A DNA stretch of 27,223 nt from JACQMJ01 sp964373495 (GCA_964373495.1 CAYJUW010000006.1:1-27223); one strand, 5' to 3'. Positions 7,704 to 14,037 are shown, numbered from the stretch's first letter. Notes: generated from the letters alone by a model not told the origin. Translations and numbers: made by a program.

Positions 7704-7733
7704 TGCAAATAATTGCCTACGCTTTTATTTGCG
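7704..7733. repeat. 30-bp palindrome, copy 2 (upstream of Cas2/PaaX-like gene)
   Basis: The left arm TGCAAATAATTGCCTA is identical to the perfect copy at 21734. The right arm is degraded (CGCTTTTATTTGCG) but keeps TTATTTGC, so an 8-bp stem remains. It sits 31 bp upstream of the gene start. Confidence 0.8.
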
Positions 7734-7755
7734 TTGTGTGGCTGTTGTATGGCTC

Positions 7756-7780
7756 AAAGAGCCACTTCTGGCTCTTTTTA
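7756..7780 (+). terminator. Hairpin with T-run (plus strand)
   Basis: AAGAGCC/GGCTCTT stem with a 6-nt loop, followed by TTTA on the plus strand. No plus-strand gene ends nearby, so its role is unclear. Confidence 0.5.
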
Positions 7781-7798
7781 ATAACTTGCGCACGCTTG

Positions 7799-7850
7799 TG
7801 GGCACGCTTGGGCTCGAACCCCGCACCAGAGTAGGCTCGGTGTGGGGCAG
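7799..7850 (-). pseudogene. tRNA-like 3' fragment
   Basis: On the minus strand GGGGTTCGAGCCC resembles a T-arm and is followed by a CGTGCCCA-like end. The T-stem does not pair properly and no anticodon arm is recognisable. Probably a decayed tRNA piece. Confidence 0.4.
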
Positions 7851-7867
7851 GCCAAGAACCTCTACAA

Positions 7868-7930
7868 TTGGCCCGCCAGGATTCGAACCTAGAACCGTCC
7901 GGATATAAGCCGGATGCTCTACCGTTGAGC
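7868..7930 (-). tRNA. tRNA-Ile(TAT)-like, copy 1, 5' acceptor strand displaced
   Basis: D-arm GCTC/GAGC, anticodon stem TCCGG/CCGGA with loop CTTATAT (anticodon TAT), T-arm CTAGG-TTCGAAT-CCTGG and acceptor 3' strand CGGGCCA are intact. Instead of the complementary 5' strand, the D-arm is preceded by CGTCGGG, the end of a palindromic element (7931-7982). A GGCCCG-TAGC sequence that could pair lies far upstream on this strand at about 8213-8223. Anticodon TAT for AUA is uncommon in bacteria, which normally use CAT with lysidine. Confidence 0.65.
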
Positions 7931-7982
7931 CCCGACGCTGCGGTCGGGGCCCCGATCCCGCCTCTGGCGGGCGTCGGGGCTA
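7931..7982. repeat. GTAGCCCCGAC-type palindromic element
   Basis: On the minus strand TAGCCCCGACGCC begins and CGTCGGGG ends the element, with an internal GGGGCCCC/CGGTCGGGG palindrome. It separates the tRNA-Ile D-arm from sequence upstream. The same motif occurs at 1181, 8208-8218 and 17752-17762. Confidence 0.7.
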
Positions 7983-8000
7983 TGATGCATGTGATCACAA

Positions 8001-8061
8001 TGGGCGCGCCAGGATTCGAACCTAGAACCGTCCGGATATAAGCCGGATGCTCTACCGTTGA
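8001..8061 (-). tRNA. tRNA-Ile(TAT), copy 2, truncated by gap
   Basis: A 55-bp stretch is identical to copy 1, including the anticodon loop CTTATAT. The acceptor 3' strand differs (CGCGCCC, discriminator A). The 5' part from the D-stem on is lost in the N gap. The different acceptor argues for a real second gene or remnant rather than duplicated assembly. Confidence 0.6.
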
Positions 8062-8161
8062 NNNNNNNNNNNNNNNNNNNNNNNNNNNNNNNNNNNNNNN
8101 NNNNNNNNNNNNNNNNNNNNNNNNNNNNNNNNNNNNNNNNNNNNNNNNNNNNNNNNNNNNN
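8062..8161. other. Assembly gap (100 N)
   Basis: The left contig ends in the 55-bp tRNA-Ile repeat also present at 7874-7928. The right contig starts in a CGACCGCGGAGCGCGTCGG repeat. No overlap joins the two sides, so the true size is unknown. Confidence 0.9.
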
Positions 8162-8218
8162 CCGACCGCGGAGCGCGTCGGGGGTCGGGACCCCGACCGC
8201 GGAGCGCGTCGGGGCTAC
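8162..8218. repeat. Tandem CCGACCGCGGAGCGCGTCGG repeat ending in GTCGGGGCTAC
   Basis: Two copies of a 20-bp unit flank the palindrome GGTCGGGACCCCGACC. On the minus strand the element begins GTAGCCCCGAC right after GGCCCG, which could be a tRNA 5' acceptor. Confidence 0.75.
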
Positions 8219-8328
8219 GGGCCGCAAAGTTAAACTCTAAACCCTAAACCCTAAACCGGCGACGCGTTTGAAATTTAGAGATTGGGATTTGCTTCCGATT
8301 TCGGATTTCGGACTTCGGATTTCCGCCG
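8219..8328. other. Intergenic repeats downstream of ftsH
   Basis: It holds CTAAACC-type heptamer repeats (8233-8257) and CGGATTT-type short repeats (8297-8324). No gene or clear terminator is seen. Confidence 0.6.
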
Positions 8329-10149
8329 CTATGCGGCAGCCATCAGCATCTCGAATTCCTCGCGCTCGATGGTTTCCTTCTCCATCAGGCGCTTGGCAAT
8401 GGATTCGAGTTTGGCCCGGCGTTTGGCAATGATGTCTCTCGCGCGCTTCAGGGCCGTATCCATAATCTTGCGCACCTCGCGGTCAATCAGGCGCGCGATC
8501 TCCTCGGAGTAATTCTTCTCCTCGCCGATCTCCTTACCGAGGAAGATGAGCTCCTTGCGCTCGCCGAACACCGCCGGCCCGAGCTTTTCGGACATGCCAA
8601 AGCGGGTCACCAGATCGCGGGCGATGTTGGAGGCGTGCTCGAGGTCGTTATGCGGCCCGGTGGTGAGCTCGTTAAAGACCAGCTGCTCGGCGGCATAGCC
8701 GCCCATAGCCGTGGCCAGCTCGTCCAAAAAGTAGGAGCGCGAGAAGAGATGGCGATCTTCGGACGGCAGGCGCCACGTATGCCCGCCGGCCCGTCCCCGG
8801 GCCACAATGGAGAGCTTGTGCACCGGGTCGGTGTGCTTGAGCGAGGCCGAGACGAGCGCATGGCCGGCCTCGTGGTAGGCCACGATCTCTTTTTCCTGCG
8901 GGGTCAGGATGTGGCTTTTGCGCTCCGGGCCGAGCATGACCTTCTCGATCGAGGCCACGAGGTCTTGCTGCGAGATGGATTTCCGGCCCGAGCGCGCGGC
9001 GAGGATGGCCGCCTCATTGATCACGTTTGCGAGGTCAGCGCCCGAGAAGCCGGGCGTGCGTTCGGCAACCGTACGGAGGTTCACGTCCTTCTCCGATTGC
9101 TTGTTCTTCGCGTGGATCTTCAGTATTTCTTCTCGGTCGTTGATATCCGGAAGATCGAGCACGACCCGGCGGTCAAAACGGCCCGGTCGCAGGAGCGCGG
9201 GATCAAGAACGTCAGGCCTATTCGTACCGGCCAGGGTGATGACGGCCTCGTTCGTTTCCATTCCGTCCATCTCCACGAGTATCTGGTTCAACGTCTGCTC
9301 GCGTTCGTCGTGCCCGCCGCCCAGGCCCGCGCCGCGGTGCCGGCCCACCGCGTCTATCTCGTCAATGAAAATAATTGCCGGCGCCGATTTCTTGGCGACC
9401 TTGAATAAATCTCTGACTCTACTCGCGCCCACACCTACGAAAAGTTCCACAAACTCCGAGCCGGAGATGTGGAAGAACGGCACGCCCGCCTCGCCGCTGA
9501 CCGCCCGGGCCAAGAGCGTTTTTCCCGTTCCGGGCGCCCCCATCAAGAGGACGCCCTTCGGAATCCGCGCGCCGATATCCAAGAACTTCTTCGGGCTCTT
9601 AAGAAAATCAACAATCTCTTTGAGCTCTTCCTTGGCTTCCTTCACACCGGCCACGTCCTTGAAGGTCACGCGTTCGCGGGTGTTTTCCGGCGTGATCAGG
9701 CGCGCGCGCGACTGCCCGAAAGAAAAGGCCTGCATCGAGCCGCGCTGCACTTGCCGGGCCGTCCACCAGATGAAAAACCCGATCAGGGCGAGCGGCAGCA
9801 GGAACGGCAAAACGGCGCCGAGCCAGTAGACAAATCCGCTCGGGGTCTTGACCTCAATGGTCACCGCTCCCAGCTTTTCGGCCTCCACGCCGTAGTTCTT
9901 GAGCGTCTCGGAAAGACCGGCTTCGGCCTCCTTCATCGAACGTTCAATCGTCCCGTCCTTCAGGCGGATGGCAAGCGTATCGTCCTCAACCGTAATCTTC
10001 TCCACCTTGCCGGCGTTGATATTTTGGACCAGCTCGGAGAGCGAGACCTCCTTCTTCTCGACAAACTGACCCTGCACCAGCGCCCAGAGCCCGGAGATCA
10101 GGACGAAGATGATCAGGGCGTAGATAAAGGTTTTGGAAAAGTTGCCCAT
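8329..10149 (-). CDS. ftsH: ATP-dependent zinc metalloprotease FtsH
   Basis: 606 residues from the ATG at 10149. FtsH is a membrane-anchored hexameric protease that degrades misfolded membrane and regulatory proteins. Visible in order: membrane helix 1 (about 7-27), extracytoplasmic domain, helix 2 (about 111-129), AAA+ module with Walker A GAPGTGKT (about 204-211), Walker B IIFIDEID and second region of homology RPGRFDRR, then the M41 protease with HEAGH zinc motif (426-430) and the third ligand Asp in NDLEHA. Length and order are normal. GTG at 10170 is an alternative start, but an extended -10 (TGTGATACT) reaches about 13 nt before the ATG. Confidence 0.97.
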   Translation of the reverse strand: MGNFSKTFIYALIIFVLISGLWALVQGQFVEKKEVSLSELVQNINAGKVEKITVEDDTLAIRLKDGTIERSMKEAEAGLSETLKNYGVEAEKLGAVTIEVKTPSGFVYWLGAVLPFLLPLALIGFFIWWTARQVQRGSMQAFSFGQSRARLITPENTRERVTFKDVAGVKEAKEELKEIVDFLKSPKKFLDIGARIPKGVLLMGAPGTGKTLLARAVSGEAGVPFFHISGSEFVELFVGVGASRVRDLFKVAKKSAPAIIFIDEIDAVGRHRGAGLGGGHDEREQTLNQILVEMDGMETNEAVITLAGTNRPDVLDPALLRPGRFDRRVVLDLPDINDREEILKIHAKNKQSEKDVNLRTVAERTPGFSGADLANVINEAAILAARSGRKSISQQDLVASIEKVMLGPERKSHILTPQEKEIVAYHEAGHALVSASLKHTDPVHKLSIVARGRAGGHTWRLPSEDRHLFSRSYFLDELATAMGGYAAEQLVFNELTTGPHNDLEHASNIARDLVTRFGMSEKLGPAVFGERKELIFLGKEIGEEKNYSEEIARLIDREVRKIMDTALKRARDIIAKRRAKLESIAKRLMEKETIEREEFEMLMAAA

Positions 10150-10159
10150 AGCAGAGTTC

Positions 10160-10190
10160 CAAAGTATCACACGAGATTCAAAAAATCAAT
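10160..10190 (-). promoter_or_regulatory. Probable ftsH promoter
   Basis: On the minus strand TTGATT is followed after about 16 nt by TGTGATACT, an extended -10. Transcription would start only a few nt before the ATG at 10149, leaving almost no leader. Confidence 0.45.
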
Positions 10191-10402
10191 AAAGCATCCG
10201 CACTCTAGAGCGGTGCGCTATTGAAGTGATGCTTTGTTGCGGAAGGTGCTCGCGCGCCTCGGCCAACTCGTCGCGCTCGATTCTAATGTGCGCCTTCACC
10301 CTCGGAGACGGGGCGTTTACCTCCGGCAAAGCGCCTCGCGTCTGGACCGCGAGCGGCGAGGCCTGCCTGCCGGCAGGCAGGTATTCGGCGCTTAGCGCAA
10401 TA
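10171..10402. other. Intergenic stretch with palindromes
   Basis: No gene. It contains a broken inverted repeat AAAGCATC...GATGCTTT (about 10190-10235) and the perfect 20-bp palindrome CCTGCCTGCCGGCAGGCAGG at 10362-10381, a dispersed repeat type common in CPR genomes. Confidence 0.7.
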
Positions 10403-10432
10403 GAAAACCGGGGGCAAGCTGCTGCCCCCGGT
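10403..10432 (-). terminator. Intrinsic terminator of the 433-aa gene
   Basis: Minus-strand stem ACCGGGGGCA/TGCCCCCGGT with a 6-nt loop, followed by TTTTC, about 12 nt after the stop codon. Confidence 0.9.
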
Positions 10433-10444
10433 CCGTTGGCGGCG

Positions 10445-11746
10445 CTACGCGGCTAACCGCGCGCGCCGGAACTCATCGCGGAACTCGGCGTACTCATCGT
10501 CGAGTCCCCGCGTGATGCACTCGAGAATCTCCTCGTCGGTGAGGAGCGTTGGCTCGGCTGGCTCCGTGAGCGAGCCGTTGAAGATGCCGTGTGTCGGCTC
10601 GTAGAAGAACCAATTCTCGGCACCCGGCGGTCCACTAGCGGCGGTGAGCTCGGCCCAGGCAAGCGGCCCATCGTAGCCGCGCTTGGCCCGTTCGCGTTCA
10701 CGGATCAGCGCGACGACGTACTGCATCCAGATCTTTGCCTTCCGTGAGCCATGTAACCGGCGGAAAATCTGGACGTTGCCGCTTGACCGGCGCACGGCAG
10801 CTATGTGGAAGAGCGAGAACTCGCCGCTCGCGGAGAACTCCTCGGAGAAGACGGCGCTGTGGATCGTCGAGCTGTCCGAATGGATCAGAAGCGCGACCAC
10901 CTCATCGCCGTGTACCTGGAACAGGGCCTCCTTGACCAGGGCGTCGTCTTCAATCTTCCCATCGGCCTCGACGAGCCCTTGGTAGAACTTCTGTTGCCGC
11001 ACGAGCTCGGCGCGGTAGCCATCGGTAATCCAGGCGATCATCCAGCGCTCGCCCCAGCGGTGGCCGCCGAAGCGATAGCGCCAGAGGAGCGCGAGGCAGT
11101 GGGGCAGCCCGAAGGGTTCGAACTCAAACTCCTCCTCGAGCCATCCGCGGAGGTACTCCTGCAAATGCTTCCGCGCGGCGCGGGCGAACGGCTGACGCAC
11201 AAACTCCTGGCGCACCTTCGTGTAGGCGCGGCGGAGGAAGGACCGGATCACCCGCCGGCTTACCGGCGGCTTTTCCCGCCCCTCGACTACCGCCCGCGAG
11301 GCAGTAATGGCCGCTTCAATCACGAGGAATGTCCAATGCTTCACCCGCCCTTCTTCGTCGAGGACGTCATGCAACAGCTCGGCAAGCCGGCCGAACTTGA
11401 GGAAACCCTTGCGCTGGCCCCGACGATCCACATCCAGCGTATAATCGAGGACCAGCGAGAGTTCGGGGAGATACCGGATTCCCAAGTCGCGCGCGACGAG
11501 GGTCGCCTCGCACTCGGGTACATCGGGGTCGGGAAGATTTTCCGGGTTGTGTTCGTCATAGCCGCCACGGCCGACATGCACCACCCTAGGCCCGCCAATT
11601 CTTGCATCCTCGCCATACTTCTCCTTCCCGTAGTGCCGAATCAAGTACTCGGCAACGAGGTCGGAGAGATGCGGGCGCCGGTGGAGCGGTACCTCGATTG
11701 ACCCAGGTCCAGGTCCAACGGAAATCACCGGGCTGGTCTTTTCCAT
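10445..11746 (-). CDS. 433-aa conserved protein, possibly MYG1/DHH-like
   Basis: Start chosen at 11746, where AGGAG lies 6 nt upstream of ATG. The N-terminal region has HRRPHLSDLVAEYLIRHYG, then GGYDEH and ECEATLVARDLGI. This spacing recalls MYG1-type and DHH-like phosphoesterases (a His/Asp-rich loop, then FDHH, then a helix with CA/ST), but key aspartates of the DHH motif are replaced, so activity is uncertain. The C-terminal 250 residues are charged and unlike any family I recognise. It has its own TTGACA promoter, an 85-90 nt leader and a strong terminator, so it is a single-gene unit. Confidence 0.7.
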   Translation of the reverse strand: MEKTSPVISVGPGPGSIEVPLHRRPHLSDLVAEYLIRHYGKEKYGEDARIGGPRVVHVGRGGYDEHNPENLPDPDVPECEATLVARDLGIRYLPELSLVLDYTLDVDRRGQRKGFLKFGRLAELLHDVLDEEGRVKHWTFLVIEAAITASRAVVEGREKPPVSRRVIRSFLRRAYTKVRQEFVRQPFARAARKHLQEYLRGWLEEEFEFEPFGLPHCLALLWRYRFGGHRWGERWMIAWITDGYRAELVRQQKFYQGLVEADGKIEDDALVKEALFQVHGDEVVALLIHSDSSTIHSAVFSEEFSASGEFSLFHIAAVRRSSGNVQIFRRLHGSRKAKIWMQYVVALIRERERAKRGYDGPLAWAELTAASGPPGAENWFFYEPTHGIFNGSLTEPAEPTLLTDEEILECITRGLDDEYAEFRDEFRRARLAA

Positions 11747-11839
11747 TTCCTGCTCCTCTCGCGTGCCCAACGGTTCGCTGGGGCTAGGGGTTCAAGGAAC
11801 TATCCAGTTCGAGCTATAAATAATCCGAATTATACTTAT

Positions 11840-11868
11840 ATGATAAAGAACTAATAATATTTTGTCAA
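11840..11868 (-). promoter_or_regulatory. Strong sigma-70 promoter of the 433-aa gene
   Basis: TTGACA (11863-11868), a 17-nt AT-rich spacer and TATCAT (11840-11845) on the minus strand. Predicted start near 11833, about 87 nt before the ATG at 11746. Confidence 0.75.
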
Positions 11869-12165
11869 TAGATACAAACTGGCTCTATTACTTGCGTTTC
11901 TCTCGGACATTCTCTCGGACATTTGCATTGAGCAAACAACAGCATAGATACAAGCGAAAAGCTCTATCACGGGAATCTCTCGGACATATCTCGGACATCA
12001 AATCTGGCCGGTAGGCATCTCAAGATGCAAATGAAATTTTAAAATTTGGTAATCGCACCGAGGACTCCCGATTTTGCTTCTCTGGCCGCGCCAGAGGCAA
12101 AATCGGAGGAACCGGGCATATTAGCCACTGCACCAGCCAATATTTTCCACATTTTCGGGCTGCCA
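11869..12165. other. AT-rich noncoding region with TCTCGGACAT repeats and a tRNA-like hairpin
   Basis: TCTCGGACAT occurs four times in two close pairs (11901, 11913, 11978, 11989). Around 12071-12111 a stem CCGATTTTGC/GCAAAATCGG encloses CTCTGG/CCAGAG. It splits a sequence that on the minus strand resembles a tRNA 5' half (GGCTGGTGCAGTGGCTAATATG) and a decayed 3' end (CTCGGTGCGATTACC). No gene is seen. Confidence 0.6.
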
Positions 12166-12205
12166 GGATTCGAATTGGGACTAAATCCTCCTTCACCCCG
12201 TTAGA
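12166..12205 (-). pseudogene. tRNA 3' half next to CTAACGGGG motif
   Basis: Minus strand: TCTAACGGGG is followed by TGAAGGAGGATTTAGTCCC, a T-loop TTCGAAT and acceptor strand CAGCCCG plus A. The T-stem is imperfect. CAGCCCG can pair, with one wobble, with TGGGCTG at 12332-12338, on the other side of tRNA-Pro. Confidence 0.6.
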
Positions 12206-12215
12206 AGTTTACCAG

Positions 12216-12286
12216 TCGGACTGCTGGGAGTTGAACCCAGGCCGCGTGCTCCCAAAGCACGCATACTACCGTTATACTACAGTCCG
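12216..12286 (-). tRNA. tRNA-Pro(TGG)
   Basis: Acceptor CGGACTG/CAGTCCG starts with the C1-G72 pair typical of bacterial proline tRNAs, discriminator A. Anticodon stem CGTGC/GCACG with loop TTTGGGA gives TGG. T-arm CTGGG-TTCAACT-CCCAG. It lies between two inverted copies of CCCCGTTAGA and between two halves of another tRNA-like sequence. Confidence 0.93.
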
Positions 12287-12294
12287 TTTTTATT

Positions 12295-12341
12295 TCTAAC
12301 GGGGCAAGAAGCGGGCATGTCGCCGCTACACCAGCCCACCG
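12295..12341 (-). pseudogene. tRNA 5' half next to CCCCGTTAGA motif
   Basis: Minus strand: TGGGCTG acceptor, a D-arm-like GTGTAGCGGCGACAT and a start of anticodon stem, ending in CCCCGTTAGA at 12295-12304. The likely 3' partner is at 12166-12194. Together the halves surround tRNA-Pro. Confidence 0.55.
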
Positions 12342-12344
12342 TGT

Positions 12345-12412
12345 TTCACGCCAAATGTTTCACGATGTTTCACAGTCGCTGTTTCAAAAAGCAAGTATTT
12401 TAGCTGTGTGGA
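12345..12412. repeat. TGTTTCAC short repeats
   Basis: Three close copies of GTTTCAC (GTGTTTCACGCC, ATGTTTCACG, ATGTTTCACA), a related GTGGAACACC nearby, and TGTGAAACGCGAGTTTCACG inside the adjacent yraN gene, point to a dispersed repeat family in this AT-rich patch. Confidence 0.6.
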
Positions 12413-12426
12413 ACACCATGTTTCGC

Positions 12427-12455
12427 GAAAATTCGAATTGATTTCGCGACAAACA
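12427..12455 (+). repeat. 29-bp direct repeat flanking yraN, left copy
   Basis: GAAAATTCGAATTGATTTCG plus CGACAAACA is repeated exactly at 12884-12912. A shorter inverted copy (TGTTTGTCGCGAAAT) lies at about 12483-12497, right at the gene's 3' end. Confidence 0.9.
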
Positions 12456-12498
12456 AATTCGAATTTTCACAAAAATTGAATATGTTTGTCGCGAAATC

Positions 12499-12879
12499 TC
12501 AATATTTTCGCTCAAATACTGCATTTTCAAAGAAATTAATTCCGCGAACAGCGCCTCCATCAAAAATAACAGAAATTACATCAATTTGCCATGGCTGATC
12601 CTGTGAAACGCGAGTTTCACGCAAATACGTTTCACAGATCTTCTTGAGATTGCCAATTTTCCTTGCATTTATTCTAATTTCAGGAGTAAATGCAGAATTT
12701 TGATAGTATTTACTTGTTTTTACTTCAATGAAGTGCAAAATCAAATCTTTTTCCGCGATAATATCTATCTCGCCATACGGCTTCCGGTAATTTCGACAAT
12801 GGAGCTTATAGCCCTGTTTGAGGATAAAGTCAGCCGCTGCCTGCTCCCCCAATATTCCAATTTCGCTTTTTGGGCTCAT
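12499..12879 (-). CDS. YraN / UPF0102 family endonuclease-like protein
   Basis: 126 residues from the ATG at 12879; a longer frame starting with TTG runs into the direct repeat. The family core is clear: GEQAAADFILKQGY, then YGEIDIIA and FIEVKT, the PD-(D/E)xK nuclease-like motif of YraN proteins, thought to act on DNA or recombination intermediates. Base composition is much more AT-rich than the neighbours. The sequence GTGAAACGCGAGTTTCAC inside the gene adds the residues ETRVSQ before the last strand. Flanking 29-bp direct repeats suggest acquisition as a cassette. Confidence 0.85.
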   Translation of the reverse strand: MSPKSEIGILGEQAAADFILKQGYKLHCRNYRKPYGEIDIIAEKDLILHFIEVKTSKYYQNSAFTPEIRINARKIGNLKKICETYLRETRVSQDQPWQIDVISVIFDGGAVRGINFFENAVFERKY

Positions 12880-12883
12880 TTTG

Positions 12884-12912
12884 GAAAATTCGAATTGATT
12901 TCGCGACAAACA
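12884..12912 (+). repeat. 29-bp direct repeat flanking yraN, right copy
   Basis: Identical to 12427-12455. It overlaps the region immediately upstream of the yraN start, so it may also carry its expression signals. Confidence 0.9.
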
Positions 12913-12955
12913 TTGCTATAATTTATGTTACCAGGTTAACAATTTATAGTTAGTT

Positions 12956-13468
12956 ATGTCAGCCCGTAAAATAAACATCTCAGAAAACAAGACTTTCTAC
13001 GGACGCGATGAGATCGCCCAGCTACTCTCACCAGAGTATATCCGAGGGCTCTTTGAAGGCGAAGGCACATTTACGAATGACGGAAGCCGGAACGGAAGAC
13101 TTAATCCCTGTGTCACGTTGAAAATGCATTATCGAGATAAAGAACTACTCGAGGGGATCCGAGATTACTTCGCTCTACGCAACAAGGTCTATGAGTACAC
13201 TCACCAGAATCGCCACTATGCAATGTTGATTATCCGGGACATCCCCACTCTGAAAAATAAAATTGTGCCGTTCTTCAAAAACCAGCTCCTCGGCAACAAA
13301 GGTATGCAATTCGAAGAGTGGCTCAAAATGTTCCCGTACCTCCATAGTTTGCGCTTACGCAACTTGCCGAAAAAAGCACCACCGCCAGATCCTCAACTCA
13401 TTACGAAGAGACCGGATGAACAAACAGCATTGACAACGGAGGTTCAGGTGGCTAAGTTTAGCGTATGA
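12956..13468 (+). CDS. LAGLIDADG-type homing endonuclease
   Basis: 170 residues. Residues 28-39 read YIRGLFEGEGTF, the LAGLIDADG motif with its catalytic acidic residue. The following region fits a single-motif, probably dimeric, enzyme. Such nucleases spread introns or inteins by cutting intronless alleles. Here no rRNA, tRNA or protein host is interrupted around it, so it seems free-standing. Its stop overlaps the next start as ATGA, so the two are translationally coupled. Its AT-richer composition than the flanks suggests transfer. Confidence 0.85.
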   Translation: MSARKINISENKTFYGRDEIAQLLSPEYIRGLFEGEGTFTNDGSRNGRLNPCVTLKMHYRDKELLEGIRDYFALRNKVYEYTHQNRHYAMLIIRDIPTLKNKIVPFFKNQLLGNKGMQFEEWLKMFPYLHSLRLRNLPKKAPPPDPQLITKRPDEQTALTTEVQVAKFSV

Positions 13469-13650
13469 AAAAGCGCGTACCGATGCTGGCCTGTCCCTGC
13501 GGGTACAAGACCAGCGACCGCAGCCATTACAAGGTTGAGGCCAGGATGTGGCACCATGCCATCCACAAGCACAACAAAGACATGAAGCGGATGAGCGCGG
13601 CGGCCATCACGAAGTGGCTCCGCAGCGCCGATCGCAAGATGGGCGCGTAG
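13465..13650 (+). CDS. Small Cys/His-rich protein
   Basis: 61 residues. CPCGYKTSD near the N-terminus, followed by VEARMWHHAIHKH, resembles small DUF1059-like zinc-binding proteins with CxCGY and a His-rich helix. The start overlaps the LAGLIDADG gene stop by 4 bp, and a strong terminator follows. Function unknown; assigning it as a partner of the nuclease is inference from gene order only. Confidence 0.7.
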   Translation: MKKRVPMLACPCGYKTSDRSHYKVEARMWHHAIHKHNKDMKRMSAAAITKWLRSADRKMGA

Positions 13651-13662
13651 GGCCGCTAACAC

Positions 13663-13699
13663 AAAAAACCCAGCCCCGCAGTCGCGGGGCTGGGTTTTT
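13663..13699. terminator. Bidirectional intrinsic terminator
   Basis: AACCCAGCCCCGC/GCGGGGCTGGGTT stem, 13 bp, 4-nt loop, with A-run before and T-run after. It ends the LAGLIDADG operon on the plus strand and can also stop minus-strand tRNA transcription. Confidence 0.92.
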
Positions 13700-13710
13700 G
13701 CGCCGCTCAA

Positions 13711-13760
13711 TGGACGCGCTCCGACTCGAACCTCAGACCTTCGCAGCTTGCCCTGTTAGA
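13711..13760 (-). pseudogene. tRNA 3' half next to CTAACAGGG motif
   Basis: Minus strand: TCTAACAGGG, then GCAAGCTGCGAAGGTC, T-loop TTCGAGT and CGCGTCC plus A. The T-stem has a G-G mismatch. There is no 5' half nearby. It resembles the pieces at 244 and 12166 in starting at the anticodon loop right after the TAACNGGG motif. Confidence 0.5.
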
Positions 13761-13767
13761 TTTTTTA

Positions 13768-13812
13768 TGCGCGCTCGAGGGATTGAACCTCGGACCTACT
13801 CGGCTTGCCCGC
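13768..13812 (-). pseudogene. tRNA 3' half
   Basis: T-arm CGAGG-TTCAATC-CCTCG is well formed and the acceptor strand AGCGCGC plus A is plausible, but no 5' partner GCGCGCT is seen and the anticodon arm is incomplete. Confidence 0.5.
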
Positions 13813-13826
13813 CCACTTTTTATCGT

Positions 13827-13882
13827 TGGGCACTGAGGGTTTCGAACCCACGACCTTCTGCGTGTAAAGCAGACGCTCTACC
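13827..13882 (-). tRNA. tRNA-Val(TAC), 5' end lost in gap
   Basis: Anticodon stem TCTGC/GCAGA with loop TTTACAC gives TAC. T-arm GTGGG-TTCGAAA-CCCTC is imperfect; the acceptor strand AGTGCCC plus A is present. The 5' side stops at the N run just inside the D-arm. Confidence 0.75.
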
Positions 13883-13892
13883 NNNNNNNNNN
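13883..13892. other. Assembly gap (10 N)
   Basis: It lies between two different tRNAs: the left piece needs acceptor GGGCACT, while the right piece offers GGGCAGT. The gap is therefore not simply 10 missing bases of a single tRNA. Confidence 0.8.
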
Positions 13893-13917
13893 CGTTCTAC
13901 CACTGAACTAACTGCCC
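13893..13917 (-). tRNA. tRNA 5' fragment (unknown type)
   Basis: Minus strand GGGCAGT-TA-GTTC-AGTGGTA-GAAC-G: a clean acceptor 5' strand and D-arm, cut by the gap before the anticodon. Confidence 0.6.
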
Positions 13918-13992
13918 ACAGAAGATTTCTAACGGGGTGAATAAACGAAGCGCTTTTACCCTCCCAAATTTTATTTTGCAAAACTTGGAATG

Positions 13993-14037
13993 GCTAGCCG
14001 CTGAGCTAAGCGCCCGAAATGCGCGGGAGGGGACTCG
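13993..14037 (-). pseudogene. tRNA pieces: Leu-like 3' end and an unrelated 5' half
   Basis: Minus strand, 14037-14020: CGAGTCCCCTCCCGCGCA repeats 17 of 18 bases of the 3' end of tRNA-Leu(GAG), 144 bp away. Five nt later GGGCGCT-TA-GCTCAGCGGCTAGC (14015-13993) is a clean tRNA 5' half that runs into AT-rich sequence without a matching 3' half. Confidence 0.6.

Noticed and set aside
8233..8257. Telomere-like CTAAACC repeats
   Set aside because: Only about three heptamers occur, internal to a contig next to other low-complexity repeats. No evidence of a linear replicon end or eukaryotic DNA.
8635..10224. Long plus-strand frames opposite ftsH
   Set aside because: They are antisense shadows of a strongly conserved gene and show no domain.
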